Below are positions 38,460 through 50,585 of a DNA stretch of 64,000 nt, one piece after another (position 1 is the stretch's first letter; every line of letters begins with the position of its first letter). The translations under genes were made by a program, and so were the position numbers. Source of the stretch: Lingula anatina (taxonomy: Eukaryota > Brachiopoda > Lingulata > Lingulida > Lingulidae); the NCBI RefSeq assembly GCF_001039355.2, contig NW_019773736.1:683073-747072 (forward strand), read 5' to 3'. The notes beneath the pieces are model-generated. The model was not told the DNA's origin, made no database searches, and worked only from the letters and a program-made list of their open reading frames with translations.

Positions 38460-41400
38460 GCACTGTCCTATAGTGGGGCGTTTACTGAATTCATCATTTC
38501 AAATCTTTGACATCAAGATAAAACCTGCGCAGAAATCATGGGCAACGTGTTTTCACATCAAGTCGTGTCTGTACAAACCCAGTTCTGGTTCCTAGAGTGT
38601 TACCACTATAACAGAATTAGAATGTGGCCATTTTCCAATTTATGTAGATTATTAATATTTTCACTTTTTATCACATAATTTTCTATTTTTTGTTCTCACT
38701 TGTTTTCCTCTCCTGTCTTCATCCACTTTACTATACAGGTCCTCTGCTGGTGATCTACTGTGACTACGACCCCGTACTGATCTTCGCTGCCCACGTCTGT
38801 GACTGAAAAATAATAGATGTGGGATCAAATACCTATTGGGATTTCAGTATTGTAGTGATTGCATTACTGAAATAAATCTTTCATCACACACTCAACAATT
38901 AAATGATAGTTATGGATATAATGCAATAACTCATACAATTCTACCAGCTGGATACTCACTTTTCAGATCAGCTCTCAATAAAAAAAAAGTCAGGGGGATA
39001 AAAAAAAAGCTAGAATGTCTGACAATCACTTCAATGTAGCTGCATGCAGCATTAATTAAGTCAGATATTAAGTTTGCATCAAGAACAACAAAAAGCTTTT
39101 AGATCATTCTTTAACTGATTTTTGCAACTACTTATACTTGACAAAATCAGAATTCCAAGATTCCTACATTTGAATCCATCAATATGCTGTGCAATTTACC
39201 TTTAGCTGGAACAACAAAATCTCCTGGGAAGAATTCAAGCTCATCTAAATGGTGGATTGGGTACAGCTCTGTGGACGGGATGCTCTTCTCAATGCTCCCA
39301 TCCTACATATTTGACGAAAACACAAAGTGCAATCAACTGGATGAGTCAGCAAAACAATCATTACTAGACTGTAGACATATAAATATTAGAAGTATGCCAG
39401 TGTCCTCAGAAAAATGTCGGTCTACATAAATTTCACATGCAAGTTTTCCCTCTTATCCCACATCACTTTTCTTGATTACTGTTAAGAGATAAGAATGGAT
39501 TTCTTGACTTTCTTGACAGCTTTAAAAACTTTTATGAGATTACTAGTCAAGTCAATATTTTATATCAGTATTAATTTTTTATTCAGAATTTTCATCAACT
39601 GACCTGCCACATGACGTCTGCATGAGAATAGGTATACATCACCTCCACTGCCACACTCTCCCCAGCCTTAAACTCCTTCTGTGGTTGAATCTGCAGCAAA
39701 GACTTGGATTTTTTACCTTTCAATTTATGCTTGAACTTCAATCCAGTAAAAGTCCTCGATTTCTTTTTCTTACTACTCGGCCCAGAAGCATCTGACTGAG
39801 ATGAGGTGAGAGACCCTGTATCTGTTCCATCATCATCTTCATTATCATCATCTTCTTCTTCTTCAGATGTGGAATCTTCAGCAAACCCGGTGTCTTCACT
39901 GCCTGCCTTGGATGAGGTATTACCAGCTAAAACATTGGCTTCCTGAGTTACAGATTCAACAGTAGTGGTAATGCCAGTCGTCCCAGCAACAGTAGATGAG
40001 GTAATTTTTGCTTCAGGATTTTCTGGGATGGTGGAGTGTCCCAAGTCTGTAGTGGATGAAAAGGAAACTGCTGCTTCTGTATCACCACTGAGAGCCGGAG
40101 GTCCCGGATCAGCCATAGCAGAGGGAGTTTCTAAATCAGCAGGCACAGAGGGCATAGTCACCACTGAATCACTGGCTGCAGTGCAACTGGGTTGTTCTGA
40201 CTCCATATTTATGACAGAAGTTTCATCTGGTGTCATTGCATCAGCTTCATCTCCTGCAGTTTTACTTACTGCACTTCCTGTGATAAAAGTTTCTTTCTGT
40301 GAAGCATTATTCTTTGCATTTAGCATATCCTCCATTGCAGCAGCACTGGCATTTCCCTCAGAACTCTCCCCACATTCAATGATTTTTTCAACATTATGTC
40401 CAGACTTATTTGCTTTATTTCTGGCGAGTACAGAAAACTTGGTTGCTGACTTAGTCGAGTCCTCAGTTATTGTACTACTATCCTTGGTAAGATAAGATGC
40501 ATGGGATCTTCCCTTACTCGGTATGACGGTTTGTATATCATCTGTATCTTTTATGGTATAGAAACATTTGTCACCTAATTGATAGCTGCATGAAGAGAAC
40601 ATGTCCAGAGACTTCAACCTGTAAAAAGAAGGAAAAACCTTTTATCTTTCAGATATATTATGCTGCTAAAATACTTTTCTGCTTCATGTACTACAGTTAT
40701 CTTTAAATTACAAAGACTAACATAGACTTGCATATGCATGGGCAGGTATTATTCTCAGATCTCATCATTAATGGTGATCTTTGGGACTTTATTTTTGCTC
40801 TTGATAATTAGCTAATGTTTGTAATAAATGAGTCCACTGAAAAGCATAAGGTACCTCTGGAGATTGTCATCTTTGACCACCCTTGGAGGAGGATCTACTT
40901 TGGTGTCTGTGTGAGTGGCATACCCTCGACATGTCCAGTGAACTTCAATGCTTTTAGTCATGACCTGAAGCAAATTGAGAAATATAGAAAAGCAATATTT
41001 GCCATAGATGCAATAACTTAATGAGTATAAGTAGATGATAACAAAAGGGAGGTCAATCAATCAATTAGACTTGTCATAATCAAAAATCATTAAGAAGCTG
41101 ATATTCATTACAGGACCACAAAAACTAGTTTCAGGAAAGCATAAATTACCACTTTTTATAAACTTATTTACCTTTTCAACTGAAACATGGACTTTCCTCA
41201 GTCTGTTGGTTTCCACTGTCCATGCAGAGTGGTGCTTAGTAGTAGAGAGCCACTTGGCCTTGGAAAGCTCTCCCAGATTGCCCACTAGATGTTGACCAGG
41301 GTAGTATGCTTGGTTATAAAATTCTGTGCCCTAGATGAACGAAATAGAAAAAAAAATGACAAAGTTGTTTAAGCCTCTTTACAGATGACTCTTGCTGAAG

Positions 41401-43080
41401 TCAGAGTTCAAACACCTTTAAAATAGGATAAATAGCTATTAAGGTGATTGATCTCTATTGTTTTCCCATGGAAGTCATGACTGTGCAGGTAAACAAGTTA
41501 TTATAAGATTAATTTATTCAGCAGTTTATTTCATTTTCATTCAGCAAACTCATTGCAAACTTTTAACTGCATATTACATATTCTTTTGGAATCTAGACAA
41601 AAAATTACTGTAGTACAACTAAAGGAATCCATCTTAATTAAACTTACATCATCTCTCTTTTCACAGACGTCTTCAAAATCATATAACTCTGATTCTTCTA
41701 TTTGGCATCTGAAAATACAATTGCTTATCAGGACTAACAGTTCTGAAATTGTGGTATAAGCTATCACAGTGTGTACATAAAGGACCCATTGTATGTTCAA
41801 TTGTTTACTGTAAAATGTGCTCACTAATTCTGACAGCAATGTTCAAAACTAAAACATTATTGGCCTGGTCCTCTTACTTTTTCAGTCATGACGTGCGTGT
41901 ATGTATGTGTGTGTTTTTTTTTTCATATCTAGCATGTAAAACTTAAAAGAACCATTAAATATTTATTTTTGTCTTCACATATATTGACTTTTTAATTAAT
42001 CTTTTTTGTCTGTTGAATTACATCTTCACTGATGCTTTTTGAAACCTGATGACCCATACCTCTTGAGTTTAATATTTGTTTATTTATTTATTTATTTATT
42101 TATTTTAAAAAACAATTTGTTTAATATTGTTTTCATCACAATTTTCAAGTTTAAAACCAACAAAATAAGCAATGTTTACAAGAAAAATAATAGTACCATC
42201 ATACTCTAACTAATTTTAACCACAAAGAGTGTATGTTTTGAAAGTTCATTACATGACCCTGCGCACAGTAGCATACCTAGCACCATCAGCAAACTTGAGT
42301 ATCAGTTCTTGGTTGATCAGGTCTATTCTTCCCACCCAGGAGTCCAGTGTGACATCACCAGGCTCAGGATCCCATTCCTAATATACATATATTTATTCAC
42401 ATAAGACAAGATGTTTTAATACATATTAAATACAAAATCCAGGGGCAGAGGACATCTGGGTCTTCCAGAAGACGGTCAGAATTTTTCAAGTTTACATTGA
42501 TGGCCATCTAATTTTTTTCCTCCAGAAAATGGACAAAAACGGAAGATGGATCAACAAAGATAGTTTAGAAGACTGTCAGATAATAAATCTGGATCCATCC
42601 CTGAAACCTATCTAAATTGATTTACAAAATAGTTCAATGTGATGTGAAATGATTTCCCACAAGAGTTTTACAATGACAGAAAATAAATGTTATTTATAGA
42701 CATCAAACAGTGAAGCCATCTACAGACATTCTAATTCATCAAGGCCATTTACTGCACTGGGCATACAGCCATTATTCACATGTTTTATCAATCACTAGTA
42801 ACATGTTGCATCCATACGAAAAGAACTTTTGGCCCTGTAAAAAATTCCTCTACCTCCAGGTTTCTCAGTTCTTTAGTGTTTACGTTAGTGATGACTTTGT
42901 TTGTTCCAAGAATCAGAACATGGCAGGTTATATCTGTCATGGAAACAAAACCCCTTTGGCTGTTTTCTCCTTGGATCAGTCTTCTAACCACATCACCAGG
43001 CATCAAGGAACGATCTACCAACTTGAGCTTAAATAATAAAAAAAAAAATTGTTTGTCAATTCATTAACATATCCCAACTG

Positions 43081-43175
<95 letters not shown>

Positions 43176-43319
43176 TTTTATCACACATCAAAGAAGTGGT
43201 TAAATGTACAACTGGAATAAGGTTTCAACTTTTCAGAATAAAGCACATTTTCTTTATTTGACTTCATTATTAATTTTTTCATTGTTTTATTGAGGTTTAT
43301 TTATTTATTTTTATTAATT

Positions 43320-43393
<74 letters not shown>

Positions 43394-44078
43394 AGATAGA
43401 TCGACAGACTTTTTATTGTGAACAAACCCATCATAACAATATAACCTGGTTAATCAACTCTGCCAAATCCTATCAAAATTGAAGAGAAGTGCTAAAGACA
43501 GAAAAGGCAGGCTAATTATAGCCCCTCCTCTCTTCTTGGTATGGTTAGTCTGCCAAGTGGATATGTTTGTTTTGTTCTTGCTTTATTAAGCAAGACAGGA
43601 GGGATGTTAAAATCCTGAACTGATTTAATAGGACTCGGCGGCTTTTAATTGTAAATCTACCTTCTTTACATTTGACAAATTCAATGTGAAAACAAAAGTG
43701 ACTTTGCTTTACAACTAAACTGTTCATAAGATCAATACAAAGAAACTACAGTTATGTGGCAATTGCATCACACTCTTACACGAAACAAGCAACAACTATA
43801 TGATATAGAATATATTTTCGGCTGTTGAAATGTATTACAAATACCAAATACGATCAATGTCGAACTACCTTTTTCTCTGGCACAACTTCTTCCTCCCCCC
43901 TTGGGTGCCATGCTACTCTCACAGTACCCCTCCGTACCCGTGACGTATTGTCGTTATTGTCTTCGTCTTCATCACTACTCAGGTATTCAGAACTTTCAAT
44001 AATCAGTCCATACATGGCACCCTTCTTCGAATCAATTCGGCAAACCTCATCCTCATCGAAAATCGTGCAGGTCGCCAT
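32951..44078 (-). CDS. UBE2O: E2/E3 hybrid ubiquitin-conjugating enzyme UBE2O
   Basis: Twenty exons, 5' to 3': 44078-43869, 43027-42854, 42377-42277, 41708-41648, 41330-41172, 40964-40855, 40618-39604, 39302-39200, 38802-38700, 38190-38079, 37898-37770, 37415-37303, 37163-36019, 35857-35757, 35401-35339, 35075-34872, 34405-34348, 34046-33925, 33672-33593, 33476-32951. They sum to 4689 nt, 1562 residues, in frame; human UBE2O is about 1290. UBE2O ubiquitinates orphan ribosomal and other unassembled proteins by itself (family knowledge). Seen: N-terminal conserved regions with SH3-like strands ([15 protein letters not shown]-type VHWVDGST), acidic Ser/Thr-rich inserts in the two large exons, a coiled coil after 37163, and the UBC core with [11 protein letters not shown] (Cys about 1291) and [14 protein letters not shown]. 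The extra length lies mainly in the acidic, low-complexity exons. The last exon could continue past a possible donor at AAAAG/GTATAG, but the stop there fits. Confidence 0.95.
38421..38456. repeat. Poly(A) run
   Basis: A tract of 36 A in an intron of UBE2O. Confidence 0.9.
42440..42603 (+). mobile_element. hAT-like MITE, copy 2
   Basis: It begins CAGGGGCAGAGG and ends GGATCCATCCCTG, with the same internal order as 15887-16055 (CTTCCAGAAGACGGTCAG, TTTACATTGATGG, GAAGACTGTCAGA). It lies in an intron of UBE2O. Confidence 0.5.
43084..43172. repeat. (CT)n-(TA)n compound microsatellite
   Basis: About 52 bases of CT repeat pass directly into about 36 bases of TA repeat, in UBE2O intron 1. Confidence 0.95.
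43322..43391. repeat. (GT)n microsatellite
   Basis: About 35 uninterrupted GT units, in UBE2O intron 1. Confidence 0.95.
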
Positions 44079-46729
44079 ATTGGGAAAGGTTGCGCATGAA
44101 ATAGGGATCATATCGTCTGTCAAAATATATCGAGGCTGTAATATAGCCTACTAATATGGCTGATAATAGGCCAAGGCTACTGGGTGGGGGTTTCTATGAC
44201 GAAAATGATATTATAACATGTGTCATTTTACATTTTTCATTGATTTCAAGTTCACGTTTCTCTCTCAGTTGATCAAAGATAGAGTGCACGAAAATAAATC
44301 AAGGAATAGGCCTTCATGTCTCCACTATCGTCTTCTCCACTCTCCATCCACTCTCCTTCAATAGAAGCCTGTTTGACAGGCCCTATACGCTTTAGTTAAA
44401 CTTGGACAAAATAACGGGTGCATTTTGTTATATTATATTATTTTTATTTATTTATTTATTTATTTATTATATGTAGGGCCTAAGCCTAAGTCTTAGGGGA
44501 GACCGGGGCTACTGGTTAGTTGGACCCTCAGACCCTGGGGTAAGTTGGTCCCTCGTCAATTTATGAAAAAGTAACTGCGAGGTAAAAAAAAAAATTGATC
44601 ACATCATTTTGTAACTTGAAGTGACCATATCCAATAGGCCTAATGCCAAGAAAGCTTCGGTCGTAAAAAAGTTTTAGGCCTAGGCCTACTTAGGCCCTAT
44701 GCGGTGGGTGCAAATGAAAGATTTCTGCCTCTATGCTAGGCCTAAAAGTAGGCCTAACTTTATTAAAGAGATTTATTTTCATAGGCTTGTGATCGAATAT
44801 AGTAGGCTATATGTATCGGGCATCAAACTAAAGCTAATTGTTTCAAGTTTCACAGAAATGTAGCCTATCATCGTAGTTCATTCTAGCACCAAAACTGGCT
44901 GCAATCCTTTAAAAAAAATGTGCACTCGTGGCTAGTTGTCCCCCGGTCTCCCCTATTTATCCTTTTCCCTAGGCCTACAGCTAGATAGCTAGGAGGCCTA
45001 TGTATTGGCCTATAGGCTAGTAAGCACATAAAATGAAATCTAACTGCTGGATTAAACGGATCATATCATTTGAATCAAATTTTCCTCAAGATAAAATGTG
45101 TTTTCTCCAATTCACGAATCGTTTTCCCTGCACTAGGATTCGATGTTTTATAGGCCTACTGTATTGTTTTGACGCACATGCACATTTTTTGTAACATTTT
45201 CATTGTCTGTTTTGTGTCTCTTTGATTACTATTGATTTCTTTTCATATTGGAGGGTAGGCCTAGGCCTACTGATGATGCAAATAGGCCTATTAGCCTACG
45301 CTAGATGTGAGCGTCACTGACTTTAAAAAGTAAATATTTATTTATTTACTTATTTATTTATTTTTTATTTTATTTTTTATTTTTTTATGAAATGACAACT
45401 GTTATCGTTAGTGTGCGGAACCTGGGTTTGGCTGAAAATGAGGTCGTGTGAAAGGCGGAGACAAATATCCTGCAAGTAATCAATTTCCTCATCACCTCTA
45501 ACTCTTACATAGGCCTACATTTCCGTACACCTGCACATTATTTCCTTTATTAACGTTTATGAATAGTCTATTAATGTGTTTATGTATTCATTAGGACTTT
45601 TCGTCTTTAAATATCGATTGAGGGAACCTGGCAAATACATGCAAAAATACCGATTTTTTTTTTTAATTTAATGGTTTTATCTATTAACACATCTGGTTAT
45701 TTACATAGCCAGCTCAAGGGCCTTAAATGAGTTTTCGTGGCAGATAATTTTCTATTATTATTATTATTATCATTATTATCATTATTATTATTATTATTGA
45801 AAATTATCACATTATCATATTGTCCCCATTAAATCGTTTTAAATATATGCGGCATTTTAGTATAGGTAGGCCTATTAGTTATCGCGATTTATAGCCATTG
45901 AGCAGTCTTTTTCAGTAGGCCTATGTCAAGACCTTCCAAAACTTGGCTTATTCGCGAGCAGGTAGTTTCTCTCTGCCGGTGTGACAGGAACGGTAGTCCT
46001 AAAATTGGAAGTCTGGAGTCCCATATTATTAGTACAGGTTAGGGTTGGTCGGTGGATTGGGATAAGTATATGGGACTAATGTCACCTGTATAAAGTGATG
46101 GGGGAACAGACTTACGCAAGACTATCATATTTGTCACACCAGGTTTACGTGACCATGGGCATGACCAAGCATCAATAGGACAAGAAAGATCTATATTTGT
46201 ATGTGTGTGTTCTTTATTAAAGCGTATACATTATTTTATTTATTTTTCCATATTCCATTTTATTCACGAGCACCTTTCACCATGACTATAGAAATGATTA
46301 TTTAAAACGAGACTCGCATTTAAAAACAAATTATCTGTTTCCAAGGGGGCACAGCAGGCACGTGCCCAAGCTTTGAAGGTACAGATTATGCCGTTTCTCC
46401 CCTAACAAAGCAAACAATCAATGCTACTTGAATCCTATATGTTATAATAAAATTCTAATTGTCTTTTATTCTACATAAATATTTCGCTTTCCTTGCGCCA
46501 CCGCCCCAGCAATTTTTTCTATCAAAGTTTTCGTTTTCCTTTTTTGTTTTTCGGTATTTTGAGAGCATTAAAATGCAGTGCATAGGAAAGATTATACAAA
46601 AAAAAAAAAAAAAAAAAAAAAAATACACAACGTGTCCTTGTGGTGTGGGAAGATAATGTTTTTCTACTAAACTAAACTTATTGACATTTTTTCATTGAAA
46701 TGTTTTGCATAAACGTTAGGCCCTACACT
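44079..46729. other. Gene-free stretch rich in AGGCCT motifs
   Basis: No coding region is supported. It contains the TIR element at 44494-44955, TTTA-type repeats (44440-44470, 45335-45390), an (ATT)n patch (45755-45799), an A-run (46598-46623) and many copies of TAGGCCTA, often as TAGGCCTAGGCCTAC. The proximal part is presumably the UBE2O promoter. Confidence 0.7.
44494..44955. mobile_element. TIR element (MITE) with TAGGGGAGACCGGGG ends
   Basis: The left end TAGGGGAGACCGGGGCTACT recurs in inverse complement at the right end (GTCCCCCGGTCTCCCCTA). The adjacent GGTTAGTTGG/GCTAGTTGTC sequences are also related. TA at both outer edges suits a TA target site. There is no ORF, and the interior holds AGGCCT motifs. 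Confidence 0.65.
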
Positions 46730-47749
46730 TTAGTATAGGGAAGGGTATCGCAGCTCCCACGATTTATAGCCAGTGGTCAGCATTTTCCCGTAAGCAACAG
46801 AAAAGTCTGCCAAAAACTTGGCATTGTCGCTAGCATATAGTTTCACTCTATCAGCTAAACGTGACGACGGACATGTCGAGACATCAGCAGGACAAGATGT
46901 AACTCTTCCGTCACTATTAGGTGCTGTGTTCTTGAACAATTCCATATCCGTATTTAACATCATGATGCCTTCCTTGCCTTCTCTATGTTTCTTGGCGTTC
47001 CACTGCCATCTGGGTTTGTTTGGATCATCAGGGTTTTCATTTTCCTGAACCCAAAGTTGAGTTTTATCTGATAAAACACGATAAAAGTCGTTGTCAAAAA
47101 CGTCTCTTTCTATGACCCACTCACCGTCAAAACCAGATGCATCTTTCCTTGCATCTCCTAACGTGTGAGCACCTAAAACGGCTGCTAACTGTTCGGGCGT
47201 GAGATCAAAGACTCTTCGGAAGTAATCGACAGTTTCCGTCAGGTTTCCTAAAGCGTTAGGGAAAACTCGCATTTCTGTAGTTATTGGTGATGTTGGGCAG
47301 TCTCTTCTTCCCCAGTGAAATGGTATGCGTGGAGATTGCACTTGACTCTGCCCACTTTTCATCTTTGAACCAACTTCTGCTCCAACTATTCCCGCTAAGG
47401 CGAAAAAATCAGCTCTAGACATTATCCGATCAATTCGCTCTCTGGCATATAAATCATTCAGTGCATTGAAAGTAGTATCCAAACCAGCGTTATCTGGGTT
47501 GTTCAGATTAATACAACCGTCACACCCACCCACACAATCGTGGAAACCAAGTCGCACAGAGCCTGCGATAAGTGGATGGAATATTTTGCCGTTTTCTGTG
47601 TCCACCGTGTTTATCATTAAGTCTGACAGCAGCGTCTTGGTGTAACGCAATTTGGTTTGCGTCAAGCACTTATAGCCCGCGGATAATCCATTTAGAAAAA
47701 GAATTATCAGAGTGAATACCTTCAGACCTGTGATATTCATCATGCCCAT
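46730..47749 (-). CDS. Secreted plant/fungal-type haem peroxidase, copy 1
   Basis: A single-exon gene of 339 residues. Such enzymes reduce H2O2 while oxidising phenols or other donors. Residues 1-25 form a signal peptide (VFTLIILFLNGLSA). The distal motif RLGFHDC gives Arg66 and His70; GGCDGCINL resembles the distal Ca site of class II/III enzymes; VLGAHTLGDA gives the proximal His195. Further Cys pairs (Cys28, 72, 76, 79, 151 and the tail DVSTCPSS) suit an extracellular disulphide-bonded fold. I chose the first Met; Met4 is an alternative and would still leave a signal peptide. A paralogue lies 2.8 kb upstream in the same orientation. Database entries for molluscs and annelids often call such proteins 'putative ascorbate peroxidase' (from memory). 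The lack of introns beside intron-rich neighbours suggests retroposition or transfer, which is inference. Confidence 0.93.
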   Translation of the reverse strand: MGMMNITGLKVFTLIILFLNGLSAGYKCLTQTKLRYTKTLLSDLMINTVDTENGKIFHPLIAGSVRLGFHDCVGGCDGCINLNNPDNAGLDTTFNALNDLYARERIDRIMSRADFFALAGIVGAEVGSKMKSGQSQVQSPRIPFHWGRRDCPTSPITTEMRVFPNALGNLTETVDYFRRVFDLTPEQLAAVLGAHTLGDARKDASGFDGEWVIERDVFDNDFYRVLSDKTQLWVQENENPDDPNKPRWQWNAKKHREGKEGIMMLNTDMELFKNTAPNSDGRVTSCPADVSTCPSSRLADRVKLYASDNAKFLADFSVAYGKMLTTGYKSWELRYPSLY

Positions 47750-48099
47750 GTGGCCGAAACTGAATTGTCACCCTCTGTCTATTAGCTAGCAGCAACGTCT
47801 AGTTAGTAAAGTGCACAGAAGTGTATCCCAATTTATAGTCAAAAATTGAGAAATTAATTAGCAAAATTCTTTTCTCGCGTGAATACGATGTCAATCTGAA
47901 GTGGAAGTAAACTTTCTGCACCAAAAACAAGACACCCATAAAAAACCAGGTGATGACATTTAATGTCACGATTTTCCCCTTGAACGGAACACCTTGACTC
48001 AAAAGGTACTGTGGGCCTTGTCCTTCAGAGTTAAACTTTTTTGCTGAGGTTTTCACTCTTTTGATCACTTAGCAATTAACAAGCAATTGTTTGTATGAC

Positions 48100-50585
48100 A
48101 TGAAAAGATAGCATTTTGTGTTTCAAAATAAAGTGATTTGTGCTTTTTGTTTTTCTTTTAATTTTGTAGCTCAACGTTTCTTCGCAAATGTGTGTGTACA
48201 TACGTGTGTTTGCGCGTGCCGCAGCGCGCTTTTAAAACATCTCAGCTATTTCTGTTATTCTGTATCCAAGAGTGATGGCTGTATCAATTTCACTATTTTA
48301 TGACAGGCCTTGTTGTGGTGCTGCCTCTCAAAATAATGTACAAGGCATATATATGTTAAGATGCCTAGCTCACACTTCAGAAGTTATTTTATAGGCATTA
48401 AAACAGACTGGCTTATTTTAATGCAGGTGCAGTGCACCAAGAACGTGACTCTAGCCACGGTCTTATCATGTTGTCTTATGCAAAACGCGTGTTCTTTGAA
48501 CTCGATGCGAATACGTAAAATAAAAAGCGACACTTCTTTTGTTTCCTTTCATATGAAGCTTTGAATATATTTGAATATGTTAGTTAAGAAGAGGACAAGG
48601 GAGGAGACTGTCCTGGAAGAAGTGTCATTTTTGAGTCGTCCTTTCCTAAAGTAAAGATTTGTTATATCCGTCTCTTTTGCCCTCTACCACTACAAAGGAA
48701 TCTTCAAACTGTACGATAGCTACGATATTTTCCTGAAATACCTTCGAAGCGGGTGAGGTGATAAGGTGATATCTGTTCCTCCTTGATGTCCTTTATCAAC
48801 AAAATTCACGTCTGAGGGCACGGGGAGGAATGGCCATCTGTCTAAAGACATGCCCCGAATTTTAGAACAGTTATGTCTCGTTTTTTAATCAGTTATAGAT
48901 GTTAGATAATTCGCCCAACCCTTAGCAGTTAGTCGTCTCAAAATTCAAGATACGTATCACCATAATAATATATTGATATATTTCCATGGTCTCACATGGA
49001 CATCCAACGCGTTGCCAGCAAGGAAGCGAAGCGTAAAATTTTCCCTGCTTGTGCTATTAGGAAAATTTCACTAATAGATTTTACTTTTTTCGTTTAAGCA
49101 CCGTATAGGTGACTAATAACTCCATGCAATTTTGAAAATCGCGATAAAAGTGCTGTTGTTTCCTGACCGGAAAACACTTTAAACAACAATGCACAATCTT
49201 TACTAATTTTTGGGAGGTGGGAGCTGGCGCCAAGGGATTATAATAAAGCAATTAAAACCACGCCATCTCCTCGAAATTTAATTGTATTGCTGCTTAAATG
49301 TATTATTCCACTGATATGTCGTCACCACGAAAACACCTCTATGAAGTGGATGGGCATTTTGCCAATTTGGACACTCACGGTTTTAGTATTTATCGGAAAA
49401 TAACTCTATGATCAGGATTGGTAAACGATTTGTTATCAATGCAACCCTCTATTTGTTAGATGCTGTGTTCTGGGTTTATTCCATATAAGTGTGCAGCTTT
49501 CCATCTGAAATATGTGCTTATATTTGCATTAGAGTTTATATACGTAGGTCTATACATTGTTTTATTTATCTGTTTCTTCATTTCTTCACTTATTTACTTA
49601 TTCGTTTATTATAAGCTTTCGTTTGGATATAATGAGACGGAAATATGTCACAAAATGGTCACAAAATGCCCATATGTCAGGACATTCAGTAAGCTATCAG
49701 GTCTCATATTAGTTTGTCTCCAAATATATTCAATTAAATGGAACATAAAACACATTCATAAAATGTATCCATGGGCACTGCAAGAAGTTCGGTATTCTGA
49801 TACGAATATAAGAAACATTTTTTTGATTCTAGTAAAATTTCGGGAACATGAACTTATTCGTGCTAATGAATTCTTTTCTGTGTGTTTTCATTAGTCTTTT
49901 TAAATCTATAACAACCTTTTATTTCTTATTAAGGCTGGGAAGTTCAAACAAGGCCCATACCTGTAAACTGAAATTTTATTGACTCATTGATGTAACTTGG
50001 GAAACTAATATGTGCAAAATATGTCCATTTTTCTGCAACCGAATTGTTAATCATTTTCCACATTTGTATTTCTGATATCTCGAGTACCTGGGGAGCAATA
50101 AAATACCTGTTAAGATACATTAGAAAGAAAAGGAGATACATGCTCTACTGCACAAGTCGGTGTAGTGTCAAAAGAACTTCTTCATTATGATTGATTGCTT
50201 AAAGATGCATACAAAGCGAGGAGGCATGTCATACAGTAATCGATTGTTTTTGCCAACTCTTATATGGATGATTATGCTATTGCGCGTGCAACAGTAATAT
50301 GCCAGGCATTAAGTACGTTTGGCGGACATTTACGAACTGGAGAGACGCATAAGCAGATCAAATTTAAGACGTGAAATTTGAGCGAAGTGCAGTTTTAAGT
50401 TTAAGTTTTTAAGTTTTTATTAATTTGGTTTAACCATCGGCATGTGGACTTGGTTTGAGTTGGGTAAAAAACTAGTAGTGGTGATTTAAATGCGTTACAG
50501 GGAATCTACAATCCCTTTGTGTGCATCTTTAAAATGAAATTATTAACATACTGTTTCCAAAATCATTTTAGACGAATTTTACACT
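48100..50585. other. Spacer between the peroxidase genes
   Basis: No supported gene. The part from about 48500 to 49350 is alignable by eye to 52290-53130, so the duplication unit included upstream DNA of the peroxidase. A 144-codon open stretch at 49460-49894 is AT-rich and hydrophobic without recognisable features. Confidence 0.6.

Noticed and set aside
39965-40495. 176-codon open frame on the plus strand
   Set aside because: Antisense shadow of UBE2O exon 40618-39604.
49460-49894. 144-codon open frame between the peroxidases
   Set aside because: Hydrophobic composition follows from AT-rich DNA; no domain, signal or paralogue support.
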